This document shows, one piece after another, positions 22,429-33,483 of a stretch of 64,000 nucleotides of DNA. The position numbers and the translations under genes are program-made. Positions within the stretch are counted from its first letter, which is position 1. Every line of letters begins with the position of its first letter. The notes beneath the pieces are model-generated. The model made no database searches. It was not told the origin of the DNA and was given only the letters and a program-made list of their open reading frames with translations. The stretch is from Eucalyptus grandis (taxonomy: Eukaryota > Streptophyta > Magnoliopsida > Myrtales > Myrtaceae). The DNA lies in NCBI RefSeq assembly GCF_016545825.1, contig NC_052620.1, positions 3,224,001 through 3,288,000 of the forward strand, read 5' to 3'.

Positions 22429-23826
22429 CACATCTCAGGTATCTAGTTTTGACACCAAAAATGGTTTTAAATACTACATCAAACAATGGGATTTTAAAAG
22501 GAAAGACATCAATTTTTCTGGTTCAAATTGACCATGTACCCACACATGATTATTTTCACCATATGTATTTAATACGAAGAAAATATGGCAAGTCATTATT
22601 TTAATTAAGGCATTTGAGTGCAAAGCATAATATCCTTAGCCAGGATTGATTAATCGTGTGATGGCTAAGTGAACCCGTCCTCGATGTGCGTCGGTAGGAC
22701 GTTGCCCTTATATGGGATGCCCTTGGACAACGAAAGCTGGTCACAGTAGATTCTGGACCGATACTCCTTTGGGAATGCTGTCCCCAATGTGGGTCGGTGG
22801 ATGTTGTCATGCCCAAAGGAGTGAGACGAAGCCTAGCTATGGTAGAAGATCGATGTGCGTCGATATATTGTGCATGTGCTGGCAGTAATCAAGTTGGAAC
22901 ATGTGTTTGATTAAAATTGAAGCACCGGATTATGGGACAAAATTGTGTGGCACGGTATAGGACGTGTCATAACAATTTGGCCTTACAATCAAAACCCCTG
23001 TGATTGATGAATCGATTGTATTAATTGAATTGATTGATTGATTAATTGATTGATTGAGTATGTGAATTGTACTGATATGCATAAGGGAACTGAGGCGAGG
23101 TAAGTCCTCTATTTTGTGTGTATAGACTGTCTTTAGGCATATTTCCTTTTAGTCAAGATTTAGGAGATGAACTTGCTAAGACATTGTCTCACCCTGTCGT
23201 GGGCTCAATTTTTCAAGTCTTTAGATGGCGGCTTCTCCGGTACGTTATGGTCATCCTCGAAGGGTTATTGAGTTGATTAATGACTTCCTTGTTCCCGGGG
23301 GCCACTGGGTCTATGAGCTCATAGTGACCATCATCTAGGTCGATAGAGCCTACCTCAAAGGGTACCTCATTGATTTATGGCATGATTTCGCTGCGAGCTC
23401 AATGGATACAAAGCCGGTCCCCTCTAGGGTTTTTAGATCCCCGTTGTAGTAGTCGACCCCGCTCTAGGTGAGGGTGCAGCTACCCCTCCTAATGGTGTTG
23501 TGGAAGATCGAACGCCCCCGAAGCCTGTGGAATCCAAAGGATCAGTGAAATCCGACTAATAGATCGTAGGACAATTTTCTTTTTGAGAGCCGATCCTTTT
23601 TGGTAGACAGACTAGCATTGTATATAACCTAGTTTATTTATAAAAACATGTTTTGGTTGTGAATTTGTTATCCTGATTTCCTATCCCATGTTGTTTGCTA
23701 TCAAGGGTTTTGTTTATACTCTTCCGCATGTGCAATAAAATGAATGGGTCGGCGACGCGTCCTAAGACGTCATAATTTTATCGACCACCAAGGGATGTGC
23801 ATACGCTCGAGGTTCGGGACATGACA
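22429..23826 (+). mobile_element. LTR of a Ty3-type retrotransposon, ~1.4 kb
   Basis: It begins TGTCACATCTCAG and ends GGTTCGGGACATGACA, so TG...CA with inverted TGTCA/TGACA tips. The 3' end is shared with the remnant at 8570-8699. A PBS-like site follows at 23840-23851, suggesting this is a 5' LTR whose internal region and partner are missing. There is no target duplication, as expected when the right side is internal sequence. Confidence 0.6.
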
Positions 23827-24170
23827 TCCCCACCCGAAGTGGTATCAAAGCTGACTCCCGACCACATGTGGGGCCTCAACAAGGGTGCTATGCTCCCAAG
23901 AGGGGAGAGCGTGATGGCCTAGGTGGCGGTGTGTAGGGAGGAGGGATGACGGTACGTCTACACCTCGGTCCTCGGACGTGCACAAGAAGGGGGCGTGTCT
24001 CCTGTCCCACATCGCTTAGGGGGGAGTCATAGGCTAGTTTATAAGGCTTGTGTTCTCTAACTTGTGTAACGCATTTTAAAGCCGTGAAGACCGAAAGCCC
24101 AAAGCGGACAATATTACACAGTAGAAGACCCAAGTCCTTACAAAATTAGATAAGTGAGATTATCCCAACA
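23827..24170 (+). mobile_element. PBS-like site and leader or second LTR-like block
   Basis: TGGTATCAAAGC at 23840-23851 is one base off the tRNA-Met PBS. The sequence after it contains 'GTCCCACATCGCTTA' and 'GTTTATAAGGC', a combination common at the promoter and end of plant LTRs. I could not find its other boundary. A minus-strand frame over this block is not a gene. Confidence 0.45.
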
Positions 24171-24468
24171 CACCAATTAAAAAATGTTCACAGTTCAAAG
24201 AGAGCCACAAGTTTATGAACAAGATCTAATTTTTTTTTTCTAGTGGACAATATAAAATTCTCCAGCCTCACTCAACGGTTAACTCCCAATTATTTTAAGA
24301 GTCCATTTATGTTTTTGAAATTGATAATTATTGCTTCGAGGACATTGTTGTTGTTGAGTAATTGAACTTCCATTTTTCCTTCCAATCATCCATCAATCCA
24401 TTCATAACCCCATTTTAATTATTTTGTTTAATGTCCCACAAGACTGCTGAGAAATTGCAAAGAACTGC
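24171..24468. other. Unassigned AT-rich spacer
   Basis: Nothing recognised between the LTR-like block and the hAT-like element. Confidence 0.3.
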
Positions 24469-24476
24469 CATGAAAG

Positions 24477-25506
24477 TAGAGGTTTAATGGGTCATTAACC
24501 CATTTATGGACCCATTTATATTTAAATGGGTTGTTAATGGGTCAAGTTTTATTTTCTAAAACACTCATAATGGGTTTTAAAATTAAAGAGAGTGAGATAT
24601 ATGGGTCTTAAATGGGTCAACTCTGCACCCATTTAAAACCCATTTATCAACCCATTTATTTTCACCCAAATCCAAAACCTCACAATCTCTCTTTTTCTCT
24701 TTAACTTTAAAATTTTTTTAAAACCGAAATTATAATTATTTTTTATCTTTTCTTTCTTTTTATTTTTTTCCTTTTTTTTTTTTTCTTTTTTTTTCTCTCT
24801 TTTTTTCTTCCTTCCTCCGTCGCCGGCGACCGACCAGGCGAGCCTCGAGCTCGCCTACGTCGGGCGAGCTCAAGCTTGCCGGATCTAGCGAGGTCGTTGA
24901 CGCTCGACGAGCTCGAGCTCACCCGATCCGATGAGCTCGAGGCTCACCAGATCTAGCAAGGCGGAGGCCTCACCCGACGCCGACGAGCCTCAAGCTCACT
25001 AGATCTAGTGAGGCGAAGGCCTCACCGACGTCCGGCGAGACTCGAGCTCGCCAACGTCAACGAGGCTCGAGCCTCGTCGATCAAGCGAGACTCAAGCTCG
25101 CTGCGTCGGCGGGCTCGAGGCTTGAACCTCACCGGTGTCGGCGGCCAGCCAAAGAAGAAGAAGAAGAAAAAAAAAATTAAAATAAAAATAATTAAAAATT
25201 TTATTTATAAAAATAAAAGATAATTAAATATTTTTAAATTTTATTTTAAAAATAAAAATAATTAAAATTCGATTTTTAAAATAATTATTTTAAAAATTAT
25301 AAAAATTGTCCATTAAATTTGTGTTGTATAAAATTATTTTAACAATACCATTTTTTAAAAATATATATATAATTAAGTTTAGTTCAATGGATCGGGTCGG
25401 GTATGGGTCAAAAATTTTGCATTGCAATAAATGGGTCATAAACGGGTTAAATGGATCGATTTGGGTCGAACCATTTATGACCCAACCCACCTGTTTAATG
25501 GGTCTA
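24477..25506. mobile_element. hAT-like non-autonomous element, 1030 bp
   Basis: It is flanked by CATGAAAG (24469-24476) and CATGAAAT (25507-25514), a 7-of-8 match to an 8-bp target duplication, the hAT signature. The ends are TAGAGGTTTAATGGG and, reverse-complemented, TAGACCCATTAAAC. Subterminal regions are packed with AATGGGTC / GACCCATT steps in both senses. The core (24820-25150) is a GC-rich block of degenerate 'GCGAG.CTCGAGCTCGCC' units. The right terminus closely resembles that of 46443-49729 ('TGGGTCGAACCATTT...GACCCAACCCACC'). No transposase. Confidence 0.75.
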
Positions 25507-25514
25507 CATGAAAT

Positions 25515-25870
25515 AGACTATATGTAGAAATTGTACAATCAATGGAACAAGACAACTCAAGTCACAAAGAGCTTCCGACATACTTTGCCTAGTTTCAACT
25601 TTCATGGTCACACGTAACACATTGTGTTCAACCAATTTGAGGACCTGCATCAACTATTGAGTAAACAAAGATGACGACCATAATGAATTTTTTAATAGGA
25701 AAATGAGAAAAGATTCAATGATTTGGATACTTCAAATCACTCACGAATTAATTACACTTGTGTCCTTGTCCAACTGGAAGGAGTTCCTATCGAAAAGTAC
25801 TTTGAGCTATGAAATTTATCCAAGGTACTAATTTCTTCTTCTGTATCAAAAATGCACCTAGCCAATTTAG
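25515..25870. other. Unassigned interval
   Basis: Nothing recognised; 3' flank of the receptor kinase pseudogene that lies on the minus strand. Confidence 0.3.
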
Positions 25871-25873
25871 CTA

Positions 25874-27705
25874 TTAAGAAGACCATGAAAATGTTGATGT
25901 GCCGGATAGTCTGTCGGAGCTGTGCCAATGAGATTGCATGGAAGGTCTCAACCATTGGTATTTTTTTGAGCCAAAATAGCTCCGGAAACTCATTTCATCG
26001 CCGGGCTTGACTTTGGGTCTGCACTTAAGCAAGCAAGAGCCAGAGAAATCGCTTGAACAATGTTTTTCACAACAAAAATCTTTCTCGAAATAGGCAAGCA
26101 CTGGTCTAACATGTTGAGTAACAGAAATCGCTTGAACAATGTTTTTCACAACAAAACTCTTTCTCGGAATAGGCAAGCACTGGTCTAACATGTCGAGTAA
26201 CATGATATCTTCTCCTTCGGAGGTCAATAGCACTGAGATGATCTCTGCCGGATGCTTGCTCATTATTGTTTCCAGTGCCACAACTCCGAAGCTATGTACA
26301 TCAGATTTCTTGTTAACCACCAAACTATAAGCGAGCTCTGTGAAAAGGAAAGAGAATCACAAAGTTGTGCAGTCATATCTCAGAGTTAGAACATGGACAG
26401 CAGAGATGATTTTGAAACTAGCTATCAATCAACTTCTTCTGTTACAAATGAGGGACACTTGGATGTTAATCAAAGTCTTCAAGGCGTATCGTCATTGAAA
26501 TCTTGTTCTTCATGATCCATAGCATAGGAATTTGTTTACTACTTTTACAGTGACTGCGTGTAATAAACATATCTTTTATTGAATCAAAGGTAGGAAATAG
26601 GAAAACTTTCCCATATAATTTTGACCAAAGCAACCTGTTTAGAAATTGTTTGGGATGTTAGATGAATAAGCCAAGGTCTAGGCAGCAGGAATGTCCAAAT
26701 TTTTCTGTATTGAAATTAAGCATGAAAGAAAGCTATAAAAGTTGCTGCATATCAGTCTAATATGGACAACTAAACAAGTTCTGCAATGCATGAGGGGGCT
26801 GCAACGATGTTGATTACCCTTACAACACTTCTTTTTTCAGTAAAATCAATTGAAGATTGCTCACCTGGTGCTATGTATCCATGTGTCCCAACAATATTTG
26901 CGATGAAATTAAATGAAGAGTCTGGATCCAGGAGTCTCGCAGTGCTAAAATTGGACACGAAAGCCTGCATTTCATCGTTGACTATGTTGTTGCTTGATAC
27001 ATCTCGATGAACAATCGGCTGGCACAATCATGGTGCAAGTAAGACAAGGCATGTGCAAAATCCCATATGACATTCACTCTTTTGGGCCAATCTAGTTCCA
27101 TTGCTTCAATGTCATTTCTCAATGTAGAAAATAAACTCCCCCTCCCCATGTATTCATAGATCAAGAACATGCATCGCCAATGCAAGTAGAAACCATAGAG
27201 TCTAATTATGCTTCGGTGCCACACTCTTGTTGAGTGCTTTACTTCGTTTATAAAGCTCTTGTCGGAAGATGGGTCCTCCACTTCGAAACAATGAATTTTC
27301 TCCAAGGCCACAATCTTCCCGTTGGGCAATTCTGCTCTGTAGACACTACCATAACCACCAGTCCCAACGCAATACTTAGTGTCGAAGTTTTCTGTTACGT
27401 TGACTATACATTCATATGCAATCTTCCCATTGTAATTCCATATGGACATGAAATCTCCATCTTTTTCTGGCGTCTCCTTTGTCTCATCGCTCTTCATTCG
27501 ACGTCTTAAGGGGAAGCGTCTTAAAAGGAAGCAAGAAATGGGAACCGTAATGAACTCAGGGAATATAGCCAAAACAAGCACAATCTTAGTCGGATCACTT
27601 CTTGAAGGAGGACGATCCTTCATAACGTACAGAAAACCGTGCACATCTGGTCTCCATATGCTCTTTCGATCACCTAGGTTAGTTGTTATTTACAATTTCA
27701 ATTCA
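25874..27705 (-). pseudogene. LRR receptor-like kinase pseudogene (MIK2-like kinase end)
   Basis: Reading the minus strand from 27644: a membrane segment ('IVLVLAIFPEFITVPISCFLL'), a basic stop-transfer stretch, then the kinase N-lobe 'GTGGYGSVYRAELPNGKIVAL'. The VAxK lysine is Glu ('VALEKI'). A frameshift near 27015-27025 falls between 'HHDCA' and 'IVHRDVSSNN'. The DFG motif is NFS ('VSNFSTARLL'). A probable intron (about 26340-26770) separates the last exon, 26323-25874 ('SDVHSFGVVALETIMSKHP'), which holds a 79-bp tandem duplication that breaks the frame. The LRR ectodomain is absent. The intact family senses extracellular ligands at the plasma membrane; this copy cannot. Confidence 0.9.
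26044..26201. repeat. 79-bp tandem duplication inside the kinase pseudogene
   Basis: Copies 26044-26122 and 26123-26201 differ at only a few bases. 79 is not a multiple of three, so it shifts the frame in the kinase C-lobe. Confidence 0.9.
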
Positions 27706-27915
27706 TAGGTCACCTTTGTTCGGACGGCAACATGGCCATCACAAAGTACAGAGTACAGTAGAAGCCTAAAACTTCTATTAATGATGCGATCGATTTTCTG
27801 AGTTCAATTGGTCTAGTCACGACAAAGTATAGTGATTATTGAACAGGATCAGGTAGGACTTTGATATTGAGAATGAATTTTTGCCCAAAACTGCCCTCAC
27901 TTAACTGGTATATGT

Positions 27916-28210
27916 TTGGTGGAATGCTTATCGGGCCGGGCTGAACGACCTTGGCTGGCCCAATCAATAGTAGCAGATTGCACAAAGATTTTGGCCCAGC
28001 TTAGTGAAGTTTCGGTCCTCTACGAACCGAGGGATACCAACAAGGCCGCGGATTGGGTTGCTAAAGCCCACCGAGCCAACTCTCTCCCTACTAATTGGGT
28101 TTTATTTCCTCATCAGCTTTTAATTTTTATCTTATGTTCAGACTTTCCATCTAATGGTGCCCCTTTTATGGGCTAGTAATGAAATCATTTTCCTTTGGCA
28201 AAAAAAAAAA
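27916..28210 (+). mobile_element. 5'-truncated LINE (L1-type), RNase H tail and poly-A
   Basis: It is flanked by perfect 10-bp duplications TGGTATATGT at 27906-27915 and 28211-28220, and ends in an A tract. The plus-strand frame from 27916 reads '..VADCTKILAQL', 'VSVLYEPRDTNKAADWVAKAHR' and ends near 28176, matching the RNase H-like C-terminus found at the end of plant L1 ORF2. Only the last ~295 bases were inserted, typical of abortive target-primed reverse transcription. Confidence 0.9.
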
Positions 28211-29714
28211 TGGTATATGTAAACCTCGAGCTTTCATGCTAAATGCTCCCGTTCAAGCATGCCCAAAATGGCTTCAGAATCTTGTGGCTTAGCTCGGGCC
28301 TGGGATGGATCATGGGCCACTAGAATCATCATTGGGTCTACGACAAATGTTGGCTTCTCCAATTTGTTTAATTTCCCACTCTCACTAGTCTGATAATTTG
28401 GAATACATATGACTATATTACATTGGTTTTGTTTTTTACTCTTTTATATCTATATGAAGATTGCAGTATTTTAGGGAAAAAAATTTACAATTCATCGAAG
28501 TAATGCTTAATTTGAGGGAGATTGAGTTGAAATTAACTATCTATATAATGTAAAAGTTGGGAGTATCAGAGTCTTAAACCAAATACATTTAGGTTTCACC
28601 AAACTTCCTTTTTGGATCAATTTTCTTTTGGCCAAGAAGACTTCTAGTTTTTGCTTGATGCAACTATAAAATTATGAAGCATCTACAATCATAGAAGGGG
28701 CATGTTTTCCACCATCTCTATTAGAGAAAATAAGGACATTTTAGGAGTAACCACTTACAGAATGGATCATACCTTGAAACCGGAAACCTAATCAGATAAG
28801 ACAAGATCCCAATTTATAAAATTGAAAACCAACCCTATCCACTTGGAATTGGACTGGACTAGATTGGTTGGTCCTGCTCCGATTTTCAGGTTGCATTAAG
28901 ACCGGCTGTGTAGCCTTTTTATGTTTTTGTTTCCTTGGTTGAAAATGAAGACTTCTTGAAGGAATTACAGTAGAAACCTTATTATGATGCTTGTTATGGG
29001 GAAATGCAGACACATAATATTTTCGATATAATCGAAATAATTGTAGTTTGTATTGGCTATCACTTACCAACTACCACAGCCTGCTTGGTAGTTGTGTTTG
29101 GCCATGAGGTTTGGACTGTGTATTCTCTACTTGTATCTTGGTGCTCATGTCTGATGGATATATTAGAACAAGTAGATTTCATGTTCTCTAATGAGTGAGA
29201 TGAAAAATAAAACGCGAGGGTGACAAAAACCAAAGAGTTTGAGCACCAAATTTTAATATAGTGCAGCCGACCTGGTTCCTTGAGCAGAATCGGAAAACCA
29301 GATCAGTTCTCACTGATTCCAAATTTTGAAAAGTAAGAATCATTTAGAACAGGCTGGTTCGGTCCAATCCGATCCAATTCTTAGATTGAATCAGGTGCTA
29401 ACCTGCAAGAAGTTTCCTCTAACCAAGCTTTTAACTAGTGTTTTCACAAAAATGGACATGACCAAAATCTGATTGCGATTAAGTTTGCTCGTGGTGGTAT
29501 ACATAATTTGAATTCCATTTTTGCAAGTTTACTCCAATCTTAGAAATTCATTTGTACTTATCCCACTATGGTTTGGCAAAGCAAGCAGTCAGCTACTCAT
29601 TGTTTTCGGAACTTTCAACTAAGTATTCATTGATAATTAGCGACGCAGTTGGATCTAACAATACTTAATCCCACATATTAAAGAATACTGTTAGAGATAT
29701 TATTCGATTCTTTT

Positions 29715-29852
29715 TTATCGATGGGCACACCGCACCCTCTGGGCCCTGCCGTGCCGTGCACGTCCCCACCCTTCTCATAATCCTCCTGTGGCCCCTTTCG
29801 CTCCAGCTCCTCCTCGTCCTTAACATCGAAGAGCCGTTTCCGCCTGCTCATC
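29715..29852 (-). pseudogene. DnaJ/Hsp40 (ANJ1-like) C-terminal exon remnant, unit 1
   Basis: The minus strand reads 'DVKDEEELERKGPQEDYEKG', then 'GDVHGTA'; after a one-base phase shift it ends 'AQRVRCAHR' and TAA at 29715-29717. Plant type-A DnaJ proteins end in an acidic EEEMRRK / EAYDEDDD stretch, then GG, then AQRVQCAQQ. Only this last ~45 codons is recognisable. DnaJ proteins stimulate Hsp70 ATPase and many plant ones are farnesylated at the CAQQ tail; this tail has CAHR. Confidence 0.65.
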
Positions 29853-30709
29853 CCGTTCCATGCCCATCGGTCGTACCGATGAACGTCTGTTTCTACTGGA
29901 AAACAAGGGACTAAAAGCGAGTAAGAAGATAAGAAATGCATCGGTTGTGGATACCCGATAGTGAAACGAGTTTGAATTTTTGACTGACCACTGGATTCAG
30001 ACACTGATAATTAGAGAAAATTCGTGTTCCACCAGACACCACAACCACCATTTGACCAGGAGACAAGAAGGACAAGAAGAAGGAGAAAGAGATCGAAGAG
30101 CGGTCAAAAGATGCTCGCCACCACCGATCCGATGGGCTGATGTCGGGTTTCCAGAACGAATGGACTCGAGCGTGTGCATAAATTAGACAAACGCGATGGA
30201 CCCGACTCCCCCATCATCAAGTGCAAATATCGTGCTCGAAACACATGAAATTTTCCCTCGTACGTTTACCTTAGTACAAGATTATAGGTATTTCATGGCC
30301 TCGAGATTTCCGTTCTACCTTGAGCGTCCTAAGGAACCTTGTTCTTTCATTTGAGAGCACCTAGTTCGCCAAAACATAAAACGAAAAAGATACGAAAATC
30401 ATGCGATCCTGAGCTATCTATGCACATGTGCGGGCATGAAAGCTGAACCCTTGGACGATAATTGTATCTTAGGGCCATGAACATCAGCTGGTGCAAAAGG
30501 TTTTATGGATCATAGTCTTGACGAACCCCGACGTTAGGAGCACGCTGAGCAAGCACGGCCCCGATCCACTTTATTGGAAGCGAGGATCGGAATCCGGAGG
30601 TCAAACCAAGGACCTATGGAAGTTGGGGCCCATATTGGACCAGAAAATTGGGGGCCATACCGGCCTTTGTTCGAGCCCATCTTCTACCCAATGAGCACGT
30701 TGCTTGAAC
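29853..30709. other. Duplicated noncoding sequence of s1
   Basis: No gene recognised. A purine-rich plus-strand stretch at 30055-30110 corresponds to 50788-50835 in unit 2. Confidence 0.3.
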
Positions 30710-30895
30710 TAGCATTTCATTAATTTAAAAAATAGAACATAATTCTAATTATTTAGAATTATATAAACTATATAAAAATATTAATTAATTTAGATAAATA
30801 TTATTTATTATATAACTAATAACTATTAACATTAGTTCGAAATACATATTCTAGTTTAATTTGAATTAGTAGTTAAATTAAAAATGACTATTCTT
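30710..30895. mobile_element. AT-rich ~185-bp insertion specific to unit 1
   Basis: The corresponding place in unit 2 (near 51440) goes directly from 'GCTTGAA' sequence to 'GGCTTGAGATAG'. The tips are loosely inverted (CATTTCATTAATTTAA and, reverse-complemented, CATTTTTAATTTAAC). Probably a small MITE; target duplication not clear. Confidence 0.45.
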
Positions 30896-31189
30896 ATTCG
30901 TAGGCTTGAGATAGAACTGCTCACGTACCAACAGAAGGACTGATAAGGTTAGGAGAAAAGGATAATTGAGTTTTAGCAAGATTCCATAATGTATAATCCT
31001 AGGTGGGGTATAGAATATCTATCCATAATAGGCTCGCTTGCTACTATCTCGATAGCAAAAAAAAAAAAAAAAAAAGAGTTAAACTACAACTGAAACGGGT
31101 TCTCAAACCGAATTAAGCTTTAAATAACCATATACTCACCCAAATAAGAGTCACACTCGCTCACAAGCAAAGCACTTGTTTAATCTAAC

Positions 31190-32720
31190 ACTCTCTAGAA
31201 GATACATGGCTATACTACTTTGTTCTTGTTTTACTTTTTTATATCTGTACAAAGATTGTAGTATATAGGGAAAACACATGATTGATCGAAGTTGTGCCTA
31301 ATTTAAGGGAGATGAGGTTGAGAGTATTCTAGCCTTAAACCAACCAATTTAGGTTTTCGACAAAACTTTCATTTCGGATCGATTCTCTTTTAGCCAAGAA
31401 GACTTGCAAAAGGGGCATGTTTCTGCCTTTCTCGATTGGCGGGTTTACAAATATGTAACACCAAAATTTAATTCTAGTTGAACTTGCATATGGCAAAATA
31501 CATAACTCGTAATCTACGAACCAGAAAAATGGTTTTAGCACGATTCTTCCAACCCTGCAATGGCAGAAAACATTAGCCCCGGGAGTCAAATTACAGAGCT
31601 TATCAAACATCAATCCCTGCCGGAATACATCAGAAAAGTGCTGAGAACGAAACGCGAGAAGAAGGGAAGAGATGCACAGGATGTGGATACGTGATGGCCA
31701 GACGAACTCGAGTGTTGACTGGCGACTGGATTTAGACACTGAATAATTCGTGCAGATTTGTCTTCGACTAGACACCACTAACATCGTTTGACCTAGAGCA
31801 GGAAAAGGAAGGACGGAAATGACTGAAAGGTAGATGGTCAAAATTCAGCCGCGATTCGTGGTTTCCAGAAAGCATTAGCTGCCAACCAACGAGCATGAGA
31901 GTGTACGTTTTCAAAGACTTTTATCACGTCCCTTGGATAATTCTCATCATAGAAAAACCTAATTCGATAATTGACTCGAAATATAAACGTTATTCATGTG
32001 ACGAAAGTCTCCTAGAGCTTTTTGCACGGTCAATGGACCTACTAAAGATCCTTGGTTTTACTATCATGGGCATCAACTTGGGGAAATCAACCAGACGTTA
32101 TGATTTCCGTGATACTTGTGCAGCTAGTTCCCATGAGATGGCCTATAGTGTCTGATGAATGGATCTATTTATGTGCACAGATTAGACCAAGGTGATAGGT
32201 CCGACTTCCTCCATCATCAAGCGCAAACATCATATTTGGAGCATATTTGATTTTCTCTAGTACGTTACCTTTAATAGGAGATCGTAGGTACTTTACGGTC
32301 TCAATGTTTTTGCTCCACTTTAATTCATGCCTTCAAGTAAACTTTTTTTTTCTTTTTTTAGCTTACCAAAGCACTTGTTCACAGAAGAACGAAGAGGTCT
32401 TATTCTTGAAAAACGCCTACGTTTAGGAGCACGCTAAGCAGGTAAGGCCCAGTCCCACTATATTGAAAGCGAGGACCCATGGAACTCGGGACCCAGTCAA
32501 TGTTAGACCAAACAATTGAGGGGGGCTATACTAGCCTTTATTCTAGCCTGTCTTATACTCAATGGTTAGGTTAGGTGAACTAGCTCATTCGTTGGCTTGA
32601 GATAGAGCTACTTAATTACTAACATGAGGGACTGGCAAGGCTATGAAGAAAGAATAAAGTAGTTTCAACAAGATTCCATAATGTATATCCTAAACTTTTT
32701 TACTATCCCATACGGGCAGG
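31190..32720. repeat. Inner tandem repeat of unit 1, copy s2
   Basis: Diverged partner of s1. A long minus-strand frame (31335-31841) is open but shows no known domain. 'TTTTCTGCCATTGCAG' on the minus strand near 31555 resembles a splice acceptor. Its counterpart in unit 2 is 51780-53130. Confidence 0.6.
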
Positions 32721-32832
32721 TCAAGTACAACATACATTTCTCTGATATGTATATCAAATCGACTCTTTTGACTATTTGTTTGGAAGTTTGATAATACTAA
32801 AAATGATTCTAGGTTACTTATCTAGAATTTCA

Positions 32833-33483
32833 CTATTTGTTTGGAAGTTTGATAGTACTGGGAATGATTCTAGGGTTACTTGTCTTGAATTTTTCTTGGC
32901 CCAAAGAGTATTTATTTCAAGTTATTTCTCATATTTTGAAAGTGTTTTCCTTGTGAACAAGTGTGACTCTCACTTGAGTGGGAAATTATGAAAAAAAAAA
33001 AAAAATCTTAAATTTATTACATGAATGTCAATTCAATTCTAAATCTTTCAATTTGACCAATTTTATCTCAAACGTTTTGACAATTAATCAATTTAGCCTC
33101 CTAATCAATTTCGAAAAAATCACTGACGTGGACGTCTGCCACCCTACTACTTGGTATAGCCAACATTAAAGTGAATTAGCACCGATCGTCCTACGTCACA
33201 CTTGCCAACATCTATATCAGCAATTTTCAATCAAAATTGATTGAAATTGTCAAAAAAAAAATTGAGCACTAAATCAGTCAAGTCAAAAGATTTTAAGACT
33301 GAATGGACCATAAAGTTAATACTATTTTTTCAAAAATTCCCTTTGAGTGAGAGTCGCATTCGTTCACAAGGAAAAATATTATCAAAATATGAGAAATAAC
33401 TTGAAATAAACACTCTTTTGGCCGAGAAGAAAATCAAAGTAACCTAGAATCATTGCTAGTATGATCAAACTTCCAAACCGAAT
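32833..33483. repeat. Foldback with a MITE at its apex, unit 1
   Basis: Arms 32833-32988 and 33340-33483 are inverted copies. The left holds 'TTTGGAAGTTTGAT', 'AATGATTCTAG' and 'CATATTTTGAAA'; the right holds their complements in reverse order. The loop 32989-33339 is a short TIR-type element with 'AATTCAATTCTAAATCTTTC' sequence and internal 'GACGTGG'. A 56-bp tandem duplication of the outer arm start lies at 32777-32888. Confidence 0.7.

Larger units (their letters stand above)
28380..31080. repeat. Inner tandem repeat of unit 1, copy s1
   Basis: Blocks of this stretch recur in order at 31190-32720: 28440-28710 matches 31235-31430, 29900-30060 matches 31650-31800, 30180-30330 matches 32175-32320, 30525-30690 matches 32415-32570, and 30900-31000 matches 32595-32690. 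The match is clearly weaker than that between the 17-kb units, so this duplication is older. It starts left of the 17-kb unit boundary. Confidence 0.7.

Noticed and set aside
29980..30186. Charged frame rich in R/E/Q on the plus strand
   Set aside because: Antisense to the DnaJ side of s1, and not kept in unit 2.
30590..30680. Possible tRNA-like words (GTTCGAGCCC)
   Set aside because: No cloverleaf can be drawn around it; the match is isolated.
31335..31841. 168-codon minus-strand frame in s2
   Set aside because: No recognisable domain, and the counterpart in unit 2 is interrupted, so no sign of selection.
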